Virus record (IMG/VR): IMGVR_UViG_3300035457_000002
Location: 1 to 38,412 of that record
Source of the DNA: a virus
Reading direction: 5' to 3' (one strand)
Length of the DNA: 38,412 nucleotides
Shown here piece by piece: positions 29,350-35,537 of this stretch. The position numbers and the translations under genes were made by a program. Every line of letters begins with the position of its first letter. The stretch's first letter is position 1. The notes under the pieces were generated by a model, which was not told the origin of the DNA, did not search any database, and saw only the letters and a program-made list of their open reading frames with translations.

Positions 29350-30033
29350 ATGTTCACTTTGCACAACGGCGATTGTCTCGAATACATGAAGGCTTTACCA
29401 GTCAAGGCGTTTGATTGCGTCATCACAGACCCGCCTTATGGTATCAATTTCATAAATGGTGGTGGTCGCAATCCTGCAAACGGCTGGCGCACTTTTTACG
29501 ATGGCGAAGGCGATTGGGATAAGTGGAAACCAACAAAAGAATATTTTGATGAAATGTTCCGTATCTCAAACAAAGTAATTATTTGGGGCGGTAATTACTT
29601 CTCAAATCTTTTACCACCTTCGCAACAGTGGCTGGTGTGGGATAAGGGTCAGCGTGATTTTAGTTTAGCCGATGGCGAATTGGCTTGGTCAAGTCTCGAT
29701 AAGGCTGTAAGAATTTACACATATTCAAGAGCCGCAATGCTCAAAGAAAGGGTAGAACATCCTACACAGAAACCAATATCACTTATGAAATGGTGCATTG
29801 AAATATCATCCGCTCAATCAGTTTTTGATCCGTTCATGGGGTCAGGAAGTACGGGTGTCGCCTGTATGCAAATGGGTATCCCGTTTACTGGTTGCGAAGT
29901 CAATGCAAAGTATTTTTCCATAGCAGAGAAGCGCATAAAATCGGCGGTCTTTCAGCCGTCGTTCCTTACGCCTTCTAACACAGCGTCCACCCGACAGGGG
30001 CGGGCTGCGCCTCAGTTTGATAACTTTGAATAA
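29350..30033 (+). CDS. Cassette 8: DNA methyltransferase, beta class
   Basis: The 227-residue protein has DPPYG from 27 and DPFMGSGSTG at 160-169, with HPTQKP at 137-142, the standard core of phage and restriction-modification N6-adenine/N4-cytosine methyltransferases. The first 12 residues (MFTLHNGDCLEY) and 52 cassette bases equal those of cassette 1, while the rest is quite different. The C-terminus (about 20 residues) is encoded by attC 8. Confidence 0.92.
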   Translation: MFTLHNGDCLEYMKALPVKAFDCVITDPPYGINFINGGGRNPANGWRTFYDGEGDWDKWKPTKEYFDEMFRISNKVIIWGGNYFSNLLPPSQQWLVWDKGQRDFSLADGELAWSSLDKAVRIYTYSRAAMLKERVEHPTQKPISLMKWCIEISSAQSVFDPFMGSGSTGVACMQMGIPFTGCEVNAKYFSIAEKRIKSAVFQPSFLTPSNTASTRQGRAAPQFDNFE

Positions 30034-30082
30034 TTTTATGGTCTTGCGTTCTCGCCCCTGCGGGTAACGCAAACCGTTAGGT
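29973..30082 (+). other. attC site 8
   Basis: R'' TTCTAAC, L'' CAGCGTCCACCCG, L' GCGGGTAACGCAAACC, R' GTTAGGT. CAGGGGCGGG...TCGCCCCTG forms the inner stem. The cassette 5' GTTAGAAGGC is the exact complement of GCCTTCTAAC. Confidence 0.92.
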
Positions 30083-30087
30083 GCTTC

Positions 30088-30333
30088 ATGGCTAATAAAT
30101 TCAATCACTTCAAATTGTGGCTTTATCAAAAGTTGGGCGTGGGCTGGTCTGCTCATTGGTCGCCAGATGGTAAATTGCTTGCAGTGTATTACCTGCCAAC
30201 AATCGTCCGTCCTGGTGGTAGCGCACCTAACAAAATTTTGCACGCAGACGCGGCTATGCCGCCGTCCGCCGAGCCTGATTCTAGCTCTGATATTGTCCCC
30301 GCTGTTGAGTCTGATACTCTGCCGCGCTGGTAA
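30088..30333 (+). CDS. Cassette 9: hypothetical small protein
   Basis: Eighty-one residues from an ATG 11 bases inside the cassette with no strong ribosome site. The first half (FNHFKLWLYQKLGVGWSAHW, then SPDGKLLAVYYLP) is aromatic and strand-rich; the second half is encoded by attC 9, low-complexity and acidic (PPSAEPDSSSDIVPAVESD). The tail is probably a by-product of attC. Function unknown. Confidence 0.55.
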   Translation: MANKFNHFKLWLYQKLGVGWSAHWSPDGKLLAVYYLPTIVRPGGSAPNKILHADAAMPPSAEPDSSSDIVPAVESDTLPRW

Positions 30334-30348
30334 AAACAACCGTTAGCC
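30225..30348 (+). other. attC site 9
   Basis: R'' ACCTAAC, R' GTTAGCC. The L'-R' block is degenerate (AAAAACAACCGTTAGCC in place of AACGCAAACCGTTAGGC). The 5' end GTTAGGTGC still matches GCACCTAAC exactly. Confidence 0.8.
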
Positions 30349-30365
30349 TGCTGAAAGGAATGGCG

Positions 30366-30737
30366 ATGAAAATTGATATAGTAAAAAATGGCACGTTTGA
30401 AGTAGGTGATTGTCACGTTGTTGGCAAATTGCCCGAATCAAAACCGTATGTCTGGATTGGTGATAATAATGTTTGTTTGGCAGTCCTCGATAAACGTCAA
30501 ATGAATCTACTCAACAAACAATGGGCGCAGGCTAACAAAGCGTGCATCCGACGTGTGCCACGTCGCGGCGTGAAAGCAAAAACCCGCAAGGCTTCGCGCC
30601 AGTTGGAACGTGTCGCATGTCCTGAGTATATTGAAAGCGTGCGGCGAACGGGGCTATGCCCCGAATGTGACAGCGAGATTTTGCCAACACATTTTTGTAT
30701 GATGGGGCATTGGTGCAGTGAACCGCCCCGCCTCTAA
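30366..30737 (+). CDS. Cassette 10: protein with C-terminal zinc-ribbon-like tail
   Basis: I start at ATG 30366 (after AAAGGAATGGCG), giving 123 residues (MKIDIVKNGTFEVGDCHVVG...). The first 55 residues are strand-rich and end at the R'' box. A basic segment (RRVPRRGVKAKTRKASRQLE) and a Cys-rich end (LCPECDSEILPTHFCMMGHW) follow inside the long attC interval. The gene may be a fusion of two cassette genes through a degenerate attC. Confidence 0.6.
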   Translation: MKIDIVKNGTFEVGDCHVVGKLPESKPYVWIGDNNVCLAVLDKRQMNLLNKQWAQANKACIRRVPRRGVKAKTRKASRQLERVACPEYIESVRRTGLCPECDSEILPTHFCMMGHWCSEPPRL

Positions 30738-30753
30738 CGCATGTCCGTTAGTT
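30530..30753 (+). other. attC site 10, atypical and possibly composite
   Basis: R'' GGCTAAC at 30530 matches the cassette 5' end (GTTAGCCTGC / GCAGGCTAAC), but R' GTTAGTT is 224 bases later. The L'' (AAAGCGTGCATCCG) and L' (CCTCTAACGCATGTCC) sides do not pair well. The right part holds its own hairpins (GGGGC-TAT-GCCCC; GGGGC...GCCCC). This looks like left and right halves of two different attC sites. Confidence 0.6.
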
Positions 30754-30782
30754 GCTGTTTTGCTAAAAAAGGAGTTCCAAAA

Positions 30783-31058
30783 ATGAGTTTTCCAAATATA
30801 ATTTCGGGTTATGCCTGGCAATGTCCATCCTGCAAAACATGGTTTCCCACTGGTCAGTCTCATGCGTGTGGTGGAACCTATCAACCGTACATTGACCCAT
30901 CCGTCTTGGAACGCATCGCAAAGGCTCTCGAAGAAATTGCATCGCAACTAACACAACGTTCACTGGACGCGGCTACATACGAGCGTGATGGCTTATTATT
31001 CTGTAAAACTTGTGGATCTGGCATGGGTGCGGTTGAAGATGCAACCCCGCGCCGCTAA
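30783..31058 (+). CDS. Cassette 11: zinc-ribbon-like small protein
   Basis: Ninety-one residues with ATG after AAAGGAGTTCCAAAA. The N-terminal part has WQCPSCKTWFPTGQSHACGG, a C-x2-C...H-x-C zinc site. The C-terminal 36 residues come from attC 11 and include FCKTCGSGMG, a second Cys pair. The middle is helical (LERIAKALEEIASQL). It may bind nucleic acid; unproven. Confidence 0.65.
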   Translation: MSFPNIISGYAWQCPSCKTWFPTGQSHACGGTYQPYIDPSVLERIAKALEEIASQLTQRSLDAATYERDGLLFCKTCGSGMGAVEDATPRR

Positions 31059-31073
31059 AGCAAACCGTTGGGC
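30946..31073 (+). other. attC site 11
   Basis: R'' AACTAAC, L' CCGCTAAAGCAAACC, R' GTTGGGC. The cassette 5' GTTAGTTGC is the exact complement of GCAACTAAC (30944-30952). GTTAGTT/AACTAAC is again an uncommon pair. Confidence 0.88.
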
Positions 31074-31099
31074 GTTTCCTTGCGAAACAAAGGAGTCTT

Positions 31100-31366
31100 A
31101 TGTTTGATGAAATCGTAAACGAAGATAAAATAGTAAACGAAATTGAAACACGTTGCAAAAATCCACTCGAAACACAATCCAGCATCGCGCAGAGTTACGC
31201 TAACATGTTGCGCTATTTGCACTTTATCTCGGATGACAAAATCAAAATTGCAAACAACGCAATCAAGGCGCGTTATCCATCCAAGAGCGGGCTTGCTCGT
31301 GTAAAGAAAATGGCTTGGGCTATCGTTGAAAAACGCCCAACATCGCGTGCACTGGATTTTCTTTAA
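31100..31366 (+). CDS. Cassette 12: helical hypothetical protein
   Basis: Eighty-eight residues after AAAGGAGTCTT. Predominantly helical and charged (FDEIVNEDKIVNEIETRCKN; SSIAQSYANMLRYLHFISDD) with a basic C-terminal half (NAIKARYPSKSGLARVKKMA). It stops in the left half of attC 12. No family recognised. Confidence 0.65.
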   Translation: MFDEIVNEDKIVNEIETRCKNPLETQSSIAQSYANMLRYLHFISDDKIKIANNAIKARYPSKSGLARVKKMAWAIVEKRPTSRALDFL

Positions 31367-31426
31367 GGCGCGGCAAAATCGGCTGGTCTTGCACAATCCG
31401 CAAACCAATAACGCAAACCGTTGGGC
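31335..31426 (+). other. attC site 12
   Basis: R'' GCCCAAC, L' AATAACGCAAACC, R' GTTGGGC. The cassette 5' GTTGGGCGTTT is the exact complement of AAACGCCCAAC (31331-31341). Confidence 0.9.
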
Positions 31427-31446
31427 GGCTTCGCCCGAAATAATTT

Positions 31447-31498
31447 CCCCGCCGTCTGTGCCGCGAATGCGGAAGCTGCTCTAGGAGCGGCGGCGGGG
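31447..31498 (+). promoter_or_regulatory. Three-way-junction RNA in leader of cassette 13
   Basis: CCCCGCCG (31447-31454) and CGGCGGGG (31491-31498) close an 8-base-pair stem that contains two further hairpins, CCGC-GAAT-GCGG and GCTC-TAG-GAGC. Just upstream GGGCG-GCTT-CGCCC forms another. This unusually long leader precedes AAAAGGAG and the cassette gene at 31517, and may be a small structured RNA. Confidence 0.55.
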
Positions 31499-31516
31499 TC
31501 TAGCAAAAGGAGAAAC

Positions 31517-31732
31517 ATGAGTGAATTAGAAAAACAGGCTTATGAATTGTGCCTAGCAATTGAACAACTCCCAGCAGGTGAGTATCAAACAAAATTGTCT
31601 GTTATGGCGAGCGATCTTTTGCAAAACATTCGCGCCGCCCAACAAGGCGTGCACCCGACACGCCCACAGCCTGCGCCCTCTACCTGCAAGTGTGGCTCTA
31701 AAGATGGCTATCATGCCGCATGGTGTAATTAG
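31517..31732 (+). CDS. Cassette 13: small protein with shared attC-encoded tail
   Basis: Seventy-one residues from the ATG after AAAAGGAGAAAC. The first 42 residues are helical (MSELEKQAYELCLAIEQLPA...). The rest (QQGVHPTRPQPAPSTCKCGS and on) is encoded in attC 13 and differs from the tail of cassette 7 by one residue. Two unrelated N-terminal parts sharing one tail is what exchange of attC modules would produce. Confidence 0.65.
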   Translation: MSELEKQAYELCLAIEQLPAGEYQTKLSVMASDLLQNIRAAQQGVHPTRPQPAPSTCKCGSKDGYHAAWCN

Positions 31733-31759
31733 GCGTGCGGGTAACGCAAACCGTTGAGC
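31637..31759 (+). other. attC site 13, last of the array
   Basis: R'' GCCCAAC, L' GGGTAACGCAAACC, R' GTTGAGC. The cassette 5' GTTGGGCGGC is the exact complement of GCCGCCCAAC (31634-31643). Nearly identical to attC 7. It is followed by a gene without an attC. Confidence 0.9.
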
Positions 31760-31786
31760 AGACCGCTCAATAGAAAGAAATTTCAC

Positions 31787-31996
31787 ATGAATAACATACA
31801 AATTAAATTCACCCCCTTATCTATAAGAAAATGTGTATATCAATTTATTAGAGTAGGAATTGAAGATATTGGTAATCCTGTTATTATGGAAAAAGAAATA
31901 TATCAATATTTTATAGATCACGACCCTCAAATTAGAGAATTATTAAATAAAGGGGAACCGTTTACAATGTGTCTCGTTTTGGACGAGCACAATTAG
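31787..31996 (+). CDS. Small protein at right edge of the array
   Basis: Sixty-nine residues (MNNIQIKFTPLSIRKCVYQF...). No attC follows, and its sequence is visibly more AT-rich than the cassettes. Its leader TTGAGC-AGACC-GCTCAA is a perfect 6-base hairpin starting exactly at the array boundary. It may be a native phage gene that once followed 25950 directly, or a cassette that lost its attC. The stop overlaps the stop of the convergent tail-fibre gene. Confidence 0.65.
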   Translation: MNNIQIKFTPLSIRKCVYQFIRVGIEDIGNPVIMEKEIYQYFIDHDPQIRELLNKGEPFTMCLVLDEHN

Positions 31997-33291
31997 GCAA
32001 TATCGAATGTAATCAATATCGAAACAAAATCATTTACCGCCCATGTATAAGGTATTGTGCTGGAAAGGGCGGTAACTGACATATAGGTTCCGGCGGTGTT
32101 GATTGCATAAATTGTGATAGTTGAAACACTAAGGGCGGCAAGCCCAGCAAATGTATTTGTGCCATAATCCTGCAACCAACAAGTAACAATAGGAAAACTT
32201 GCCGCACAGGGTGTCGAGGATGTAAAGGTAACACTACCAGAACAAGCCCCACCAGCGCCTAACGTATAAGTAATGACATTTGTACATTTCTTTCCTATAA
32301 TATTAAACTTGGAAGAAATTATATTAGAGGCTCCACTAAATCCTCCTGGGGTAGATGTAAAATTTTGCCACTGGGGAAAACCAAACGGGCCTTCTGCATT
32401 GCTAAAATATATTGCGCTCGGGTTTCCAGCAAAAACATAATCGGTTGTGGCGTAAGTAGTGATAGTAGTTTTTCCGGTTCCCGAATTCCATACAGCGCTT
32501 AAAATTTGTTGATATTTTGTGGTTGTATCGGTATATTTTAGTTTTGTAGATTGTCCAACAACTCCCGATACGTCTACGTCAACCGTAAAAGTTTGATTTC
32601 CTGTTCTAGTTGGATTTGCCCAAGCAACAGGAACCCAACCATCGTTTGCAATACTTGTCCAGTCTGTACCATTTGATGTTGGAATGTTTCCCGAAGTTCC
32701 AGGCGCAACATCAACAATATTATGACTATCGTTCAACGCCTTTGCAGTAACATACTTTACATCGTCCGTGCCCGTATCTATATCAGTTCCAGCCGCCTTT
32801 GCGCCGCCGCTAGGTAACGCATCCATTACAACATAATCAACCCCATCGTAAACCACATCTGTAATCATGCCGGAAATAATGGTAGTAGCCGAACATGCAA
32901 TCTTTGCACCCGTGCTATCGTATTGTTTCAATGACTTCGCGCCCTTGTTGTCACGGTTGAGGGTAGGAGTTGCTCCAGCAGTTGCGTTGAATTTCACGCG
33001 CCAATGTTCTAATGTTGCCAAAGCAGACGCTTGCGGAGTTGTCAGGGTAAACGCCGTTGAAGTCCCGCCCGTGGTGTATGTCACAAGCGCGTCGTCAAGG
33101 GTGTCAACTCCAATTTCAAGTTTATTCAGCAATGCGGCGTTTATGTCTGTGCCTGCAACAGCGACAGGCGTTGTTAATACGATTTGCATATCTGACTTAT
33201 AAGCCGTGCCGCCGTTCTCTTTTATGTCGTAACGCGCAGCCTCAGTTAATACCTCATCGACGACGGTGTCTTTTATAAAAGTTTTCGCCAT
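31993..33291 (-). CDS. Tail fibre protein
   Basis: The 432-residue protein starts after GGAGAATAAC and is the last gene of the structural operon. It is Thr/Ser/Gly-rich and beta-structured; the N-terminal part (VVDEVLTEAARYDIKENGGT) probably attaches to the tail, followed by long beta-rich segments and a C-terminal domain (SASNI-type, GAGGACSGSVTFTSSTPC). Position after the baseplate genes makes receptor binding likely. It ends in convergent overlap with the array-side gene. Confidence 0.7.
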   Translation of the reverse strand: MAKTFIKDTVVDEVLTEAARYDIKENGGTAYKSDMQIVLTTPVAVAGTDINAALLNKLEIGVDTLDDALVTYTTGGTSTAFTLTTPQASALATLEHWRVKFNATAGATPTLNRDNKGAKSLKQYDSTGAKIACSATTIISGMITDVVYDGVDYVVMDALPSGGAKAAGTDIDTGTDDVKYVTAKALNDSHNIVDVAPGTSGNIPTSNGTDWTSIANDGWVPVAWANPTRTGNQTFTVDVDVSGVVGQSTKLKYTDTTTKYQQILSAVWNSGTGKTTITTYATTDYVFAGNPSAIYFSNAEGPFGFPQWQNFTSTPGGFSGASNIISSKFNIIGKKCTNVITYTLGAGGACSGSVTFTSSTPCAASFPIVTCWLQDYGTNTFAGLAALSVSTITIYAINTAGTYMSVTALSSTIPYTWAVNDFVSILITFDIA

Positions 33292-33292
33292 G

Positions 33293-33805
33293 TTATTCTC
33301 CTATTGCCATCCAAGCTACATTAAAAACAGTTCCGTTATTAAAGTTTGTTGCATACTTTATTCTTATATACGCCGATGAAGAATTTATGGCGGATGTTTG
33401 AACTATAGCCGGAACCGCTCCACCAGTAGCATAACTACTATCAGATATAACAGTCGCCAACACTATTGGTTTATAGGAAAATGCAACAGGGAAGGTGATG
33501 GTATTCTCCATTTTAGGGGTTGCATTGTCTGATACGGTAAATGTTGTTACACCAACCTGAATTTTTACATTTGTTGGTGTTGGTGTATATGTGGTTGTGC
33601 CTGGTGTATCCCAAACAGTAGAACTTCCGCCCTGTCTTTTTGAGATAATATTTGGGATAAACGATTGAATAAAATTTAAGAATGTTATTCTTTTTGTTTT
33701 GTTTACGTCAAGAGGCTCACTTATATCCTCAATGACTAAATTATCACCATCGGCAGGTGTTGTTAGTTCTGTTAATGCTGAAATTTTTATAATTGTTGGT
33801 GTCAT
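33293..33805 (-). CDS. Tail fibre / receptor-binding protein with H-lectin-like domain
   Basis: Starting at ATG 33805 (GGAGAAATTACCT upstream, ATGA overlap) it has 170 residues. The N-terminus (TPTIIKISALTELTTPADGD) is the usual fibre attachment repeat. Residues about 105-170 (ITFPVAFSYKPIVLATVISD; AYIRIKYATN; FNVAWMAIGE) resemble the H-type lectin fold, which binds GalNAc-like sugars. It probably contacts surface polysaccharide. Confidence 0.72.
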   Translation of the reverse strand: MTPTIIKISALTELTTPADGDNLVIEDISEPLDVNKTKRITFLNFIQSFIPNIISKRQGGSSTVWDTPGTTTYTPTPTNVKIQVGVTTFTVSDNATPKMENTITFPVAFSYKPIVLATVISDSSYATGGAVPAIVQTSAINSSSAYIRIKYATNFNNGTVFNVAWMAIGE

Positions 33806-35175
33806 AGGTAATTTCTCCAAGAGTTATTTCTGGTCAGTCCCGCGCCGCTTTTTGCTATTCCGGCCCGCACGTATCTCACGGGGTTAGTAGCGGGTGGGAT
33901 GTAGGCGGGGACTAGTCCGCGTATGTCTGTTTGGGCTAAAAAGCCTTTTGTCAGGTCAATATCCATCTTAATTACAGATGCAAGGATTTTGTTGCCATAT
34001 ATTGCGTTGGATAAAACCACGTCATTTATTTTTGCCGTAAATGTTGGAAGCAACTTTACTTTCTGCAAATATCGCTGTCGGTAATAATCACGCACATTGT
34101 CAATTATCACCTGTCCATTGTTCGTGTTGACAAGCGTTGCGTCGGCTATTGTTAGAGTGTTTTTGTTGCTCGAATTCTCTATTCCCGTCTCATTGAAAAC
34201 GTATGATCGTTTGCTGTCAATCCACGGGTAACCGGTGATCGTCACCTGTCCAGCTGCGGAAATGGTCAGATAAATGGCGTTTGGTCCCAAGTTATATTCG
34301 CCGCCCGCCTCGATGTAATCACCGTTTTCAGTCCCAATGTAATCGCCGCCCTCGGTCCCTAAGACTGACTGTGTATATCCAGGTCCGCTAATAACTACTG
34401 AGTAGTAAGGTTTTTCAAAAACAATTTTATAGGATCCAGCATCTAAATATTTATCGAATATCGTTTCAACGTTAGTGCCTTGTGTGTAATTATGCGAGAC
34501 AAGTTCAATACTTGAAATGAGTGGCAATAGTTCGATGGGGGATTCTTTGCCTAGCCTTTCGTTGTCTTTGATTTTAGTCGTATAAAACAACTCAGGGATA
34601 TTACTTTTTATCATCAGTGGCGATGTACGGCGAGAAGATACGACAGTTGCGCCGGCGGCGAAAGCGATGTGTTGTAAAGCCTCTCTGTACGTTCCTGCGG
34701 GGATGTAGCCACTTATTACAACATTTGCCAAGCTCGAATCAAGTTCACAGGAAAAATTTATTGGATAAAACACATCTTGCATAATTTGTTCTAATGCAAA
34801 GTTCTCCTGCCAAAATATTCCATCGAAGTCTATGTCAGCCAAAACACCAATAATATTTGATGCGGTAAATTCCAAGATGCTTTTACTTGGATTTTTCCAT
34901 TTGTCCAAGTAAAACTTTCCGATTAGATTATTTGTTCCATCAATGTTTTCATAAACCAGAATTGGAAGCTTTTCTTTTAGCAATGAAAACGTATCCGAGA
35001 ACATTGAAAATGTCCCATCAGTTGAAATAATCTTGAATTCAATTGTGTCAATTGGCAGTTCGGTACTGATTGAATTATTCTGCTCAATTAGGTGTGCGCT
35101 AATAACTTGAGTTCTGGAAAACTCAATAGTACCGCTGTCAAGTAAGAACTGAATAACCGGATAGGTAACAGACAT
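33802..35175 (-). CDS. Baseplate hub / tail-associated protein
   Basis: The 457-residue protein lies after the distal tail candidate. The N-terminal half (SKSILEFTASNIIGVLADID; ALQHIAFAAGATVV) resembles the gp27-like hub domain of siphophage tail-associated proteins; the C-terminal half is a repeated beta region with EGGDYIGTENGDYIEAGGEY. No lysozyme or peptidase motif is visible. It would form the tail tip with fibres attached. Confidence 0.7.
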   Translation of the reverse strand: MSVTYPVIQFLLDSGTIEFSRTQVISAHLIEQNNSISTELPIDTIEFKIISTDGTFSMFSDTFSLLKEKLPILVYENIDGTNNLIGKFYLDKWKNPSKSILEFTASNIIGVLADIDFDGIFWQENFALEQIMQDVFYPINFSCELDSSLANVVISGYIPAGTYREALQHIAFAAGATVVSSRRTSPLMIKSNIPELFYTTKIKDNERLGKESPIELLPLISSIELVSHNYTQGTNVETIFDKYLDAGSYKIVFEKPYYSVVISGPGYTQSVLGTEGGDYIGTENGDYIEAGGEYNLGPNAIYLTISAAGQVTITGYPWIDSKRSYVFNETGIENSSNKNTLTIADATLVNTNNGQVIIDNVRDYYRQRYLQKVKLLPTFTAKINDVVLSNAIYGNKILASVIKMDIDLTKGFLAQTDIRGLVPAYIPPATNPVRYVRAGIAKSGAGLTRNNSWRNYL

Positions 35176-35537
35176 TATGGGACCACAGTGGGAGATATGG
35201 CAATCACTGCAAACGACAAATTGCGAAAATATGGCGTTGCCCCGTCTTTTACCACCTCATCTTTTACGCCCGCAAAGTAACAATCAAACGTATTGCCAAG
35301 GATGGTTATTGTGTGTGATGATACTGGCTCGGATAGTTTCAAAAACAGCGCGGCATAATCCGACACATTGTTTGCGCTCATGCCCGCCTCGCAGTCATAG
35401 TTTACGTATACCCCTATTGGCTCGGAGTGTAGTACGCCATCCTCCGATCTCTCGGCGAATTTATAGAGCATGTCGGCTTTACGAGAAACAGCCTTAAGCG
35501 GGATTGCATAAGTAGTCGAATCAATTACTATACTCAT
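35175..35537 (-). CDS. Small tail protein, distal tail candidate
   Basis: A 120-residue beta-rich protein (VIDSTTYAIPLKAVSRKADM; HTITILGNTFDCYFAGVKDE). It overlaps the tape measure gene by ATGA and the hub gene by TAATG. Its position fits a distal tail protein, though most are longer; a small tube-tip adaptor is equally likely. Confidence 0.6.
   Translation of the reverse strand: MSIVIDSTTYAIPLKAVSRKADMLYKFAERSEDGVLHSEPIGVYVNYDCEAGMSANNVSDYAALFLKLSEPVSSHTITILGNTFDCYFAGVKDEVVKDGATPYFRNLSFAVIAISPTVVP

Larger units (their letters stand above)
25967..31753 (+). mobile_element. Integrase-less integron cassette array, 13 cassettes
   Basis: Thirteen consecutive cassettes end at 26719, 27125, 27428, 27919, 28736, 29003, 29334, 30076, 30342, 30747, 31067, 31420 and 31753. 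Each has an attC-like site with L'/R' block near AACGCAAACC-GTTRGGC and a 5' end complementary to its own R'' box, e.g. GTTAGAAGGC/GCCTTCTAAC, GTTGGGCGTA/TACGCCCAAC, GTTCTACGGC/GCCGTAGAAC. The left junction reads CAATAG/TTAG, with no upstream attC and no recognised attI. No integron integrase is visible on the circle. Genes and attC sites share the plus orientation of the ERF-SSB operon. Confidence 0.93.

Noticed and set aside
25967-31753. A CRISPR array or other short-repeat array
   Set aside because: The repeated block (AACGCAAACCGTTRGGC) is spaced at 270-820 bases with genes between, and paired with complementary R'' boxes. This fits attC and not CRISPR.
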